45,714 nucleotides of DNA from Alteromonas sp. IB21 (GTDB lineage Bacteria; Pseudomonadota; Gammaproteobacteria; Enterobacterales; Alteromonadaceae), in NCBI RefSeq assembly GCF_016405965.1, contig NZ_JAEFCD010000001.1, positions 1 to 45,714 on the forward strand, written 5' to 3'. Under the pieces are notes generated by a model. The model was not told the origin of the DNA. It made no database searches and worked only from the letters and a program-made list of their open reading frames with translations. Of the stretch, positions 44,360-45,714 are shown piece after piece. A program made the translations under genes and the position numbers. The first letter of the stretch is position 1; every line of letters begins with the position of its first letter.

Positions 44360-45415
44360 CTAAAGGCCGCCTTTCGCTTTTAATTCTGCCGAGAAGTTAA
44401 GCATGCGATCAAGCGGAATTAATGCACCTTTACGCAATGCATCATCAACGAAGATTTCATGGCCATCACTTTCGCCCGTCAAAGAGGCCTTAATCGCTTC
44501 TAAGCCGTTCATTGCCATCCAAGGGCAGTGAGCACAGCTTTTGCACGTAGCGCCGTTACCGCCCGTTGGAGCCTCTATAAACGTCTTTTCTGGCGTAAGT
44601 TGTTGCATCTTGTAAAAGATGCCTTTATCGGTAGCTACGATAAAGGTGTCGTTGTCCATGGTTTGCGATGCTTTGATAAGCTGGCTAGTTGAGCCAACTG
44701 CATCGGCCATGTCTACCACGCTTGCGGGTGATTCAGGGTGAACCAGAACCGCGGCATTTGGATACAAGGCTTTCATGTCTGCAAGCTTCTGCGCAGAGAA
44801 CTCGTCATGAACGATACACTCGCCCTGCCACATCAGCATGTCAGCGCCCGTTTGCTTGGCAATGTACGACCCCAGATGTCTGTCAGGACCCCAGATAATT
44901 TTTTTGCCTTGGCTATCTAGGTGCTCGACGATTTCAAGAGCGATACTCGATGTCACTACCCAATCCGCACGCGCTTTGACCGCTGCCGATGTGTTGGCGT
45001 AAACCACTACAGTGTAATCAGGGTGCTGGTCACAAAACTCACTAAATTCTTTTACCGGGCAACCAATATCAAGTGAACACGTCGCTTCAAGTGTTGGCAT
45101 TAGCACTGTTTTTTCAGGGCTAAGAATTTTTGCCGTTTCGCCCATAAAGCGAACGCCAGCAACGATTAATGTCTGCTCTTCTGCATCTCTACCAAAACGG
45201 GCCATTTCCAACGAGTCAGCGACACAACCGCCGGTCTCTTCAGCGAGTGCCTGAATTTCATGGTCGGTGTAATAGTGTGCGACAAGCACAGCGTTACGGG
45301 CCTTTAGCAAGGCTTTGATTTCTGCCTTTAACTCAGCTTTACGTGCTTCTGATAATGGCTGTGGTTTTGCAGGGAACGGGTACTCTACCTGATCCACTCG
45401 AAATGCTACTGACAT
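44360..45415 (-). CDS. nadA: Quinolinate synthase A
   Basis: This 4Fe-4S enzyme condenses iminoaspartate (from NadB) with dihydroxyacetone phosphate to quinolinate in de novo NAD synthesis. The product is 351 residues (E. coli 347). The three expected cluster ligands are in place: C113 in [10 protein letters not shown]200 in [10 protein letters not shown]297 in [16 protein letters not shown]. The substrate regions [28 protein letters not shown] and [21 protein letters not shown] are typical. A TTG at 45439 is in frame, but ATG at 45415 has GTAGGTTA upstream and gives the usual length, so it is chosen. No nadB or nadC is nearby. Confidence 0.97.
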   Translation of the reverse strand: MSVAFRVDQVEYPFPAKPQPLSEARKAELKAEIKALLKARNAVLVAHYYTDHEIQALAEETGGCVADSLEMARFGRDAEEQTLIVAGVRFMGETAKILSPEKTVLMPTLEATCSLDIGCPVKEFSEFCDQHPDYTVVVYANTSAAVKARADWVVTSSIALEIVEHLDSQGKKIIWGPDRHLGSYIAKQTGADMLMWQGECIVHDEFSAQKLADMKALYPNAAVLVHPESPASVVDMADAVGSTSQLIKASQTMDNDTFIVATDKGIFYKMQQLTPEKTFIEAPTGGNGATCKSCAHCPWMAMNGLEAIKASLTGESDGHEIFVDDALRKGALIPLDRMLNFSAELKAKGGL

Positions 45416-45658
45416 TAACCTACATCTCTGTTGCGACAAGGGTGCGGATTATACCCAACTGTCATAAAAATTACACACTACCTAATCAATATTAGTGTAA
45501 TTAAATAGTCATATTTGTGCTTACCTGTTCTACTACATGGGGTTGCGTAAACCAGATCAAAGTACCAATGAGATGAATTGCAGTGCTTGATTAAAAAGCT
45601 CTAGAGATATAAAAGAAACTGATAAGTGATGTATTTTGAGTGCTTGTTTGAAACTTGA

Positions 45659-45714
45659 TGGTGGGTCGTGCTGGATTCGAACCAGCGACCAATTGATTAA
45701 AAGTCAACTGCTCT
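45659..45714 (-). tRNA. tRNA-Lys (anticodon UUU), 3' part only
   Basis: Cut by the window edge. On the minus strand the end reads anticodon arm GTTGACTTTTAATCAA, with TTT as anticodon, the T-arm GCTGGTTCGAATCCAGC, then the acceptor strand CGACCCA and CCA at 45661-45659. The 5' third (D-arm and first acceptor strand) lies beyond 45714. Confidence 0.93.

Noticed and set aside
44149..45714. tRNA genes as integration sites of a mobile element
   Set aside because: No integrase, no repeated tRNA 3' end, and housekeeping nadA lies between the two tRNA genes.

Overview
The window looks like a chromosomal segment of a marine gammaproteobacterium of the Alteromonas/Alteromonadales type. This is an inference from gene content: asnS, nadA and asd of gammaproteobacterial type, a PqiABC lipid-transport set, YgjP and a YjjU-like patatin. 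Two TonB-dependent receptors, two RND pumps and several c-di-GMP/two-component signalling proteins fit the same picture. No insertion sequence, phage, integron or CRISPR array is visible. It reads as ordinary core chromosome with some accessory-flavoured cassettes.

Layout. (1) 1-3738: a low-content start, a small unknown gene, then a two-gene cassette on the minus strand. The cassette holds a RimK-like ATP-grasp ligase and a GNAT acetyltransferase fused to a C39-like peptidase, overlapping by ATGA. (2) 3990-8479: a YrbG-type Ca2+/Na+ antiporter, an unknown three-helix membrane protein, asnS, and an unknown membrane/coiled-coil protein. (3) 8634-13374: pqiA-pqiB-pqiC (MCE-type intermembrane lipid transport) followed closely by a membrane diguanylate cyclase. 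(4) 13496-18402: RND efflux system 1 (adaptor and pump) and an SSAT-like acetyltransferase. (5) 18590-20689: a siderophore-type TonB-dependent receptor on the minus strand with a Fur-box-like site upstream. (6) 21189-26126: a TetR regulator divergent from RND efflux system 2. (7) 26230-27260: a twin-CBS protein and YgjP, both minus. (8) 27464-30756: an apparent operon of outer-membrane porin, small PstS-like periplasmic protein, and a diguanylate cyclase with a periplasmic sensor, HAMP and PAS. (9) 30774-33442: cytochrome b561, asd and a VOC protein. (10) 33560-38466: a TPR-containing hybrid histidine kinase, a phosphate-selective-type porin and a PanE-type reductase. (11) 38667-43981: a YjjU-like patatin convergent with a large TonB-dependent receptor, an unknown 144-residue protein behind a near-consensus sigma70 promoter, and a small secreted protein. 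(12) 44149-45714: tRNA-Ser(GGA), nadA and the 3' part of tRNA-Lys(UUU), all minus.

How the genes work together. Envelope biology dominates: lipid transport (Pqi), two efflux pumps, four outer-membrane barrels and several sensors. The two best candidates for poorly described systems are the RimK-like/GNAT-C39 cassette (2.8 kb, translationally coupled) and the porin/PstS-like/diguanylate cyclase operon. The second looks like a periplasmic ligand-to-c-di-GMP relay, by analogy to YfiBNR. The diguanylate cyclase placed 26 bases behind pqiC is a further possible link between c-di-GMP and the envelope. All functions are read from motifs and context; no database search was run.
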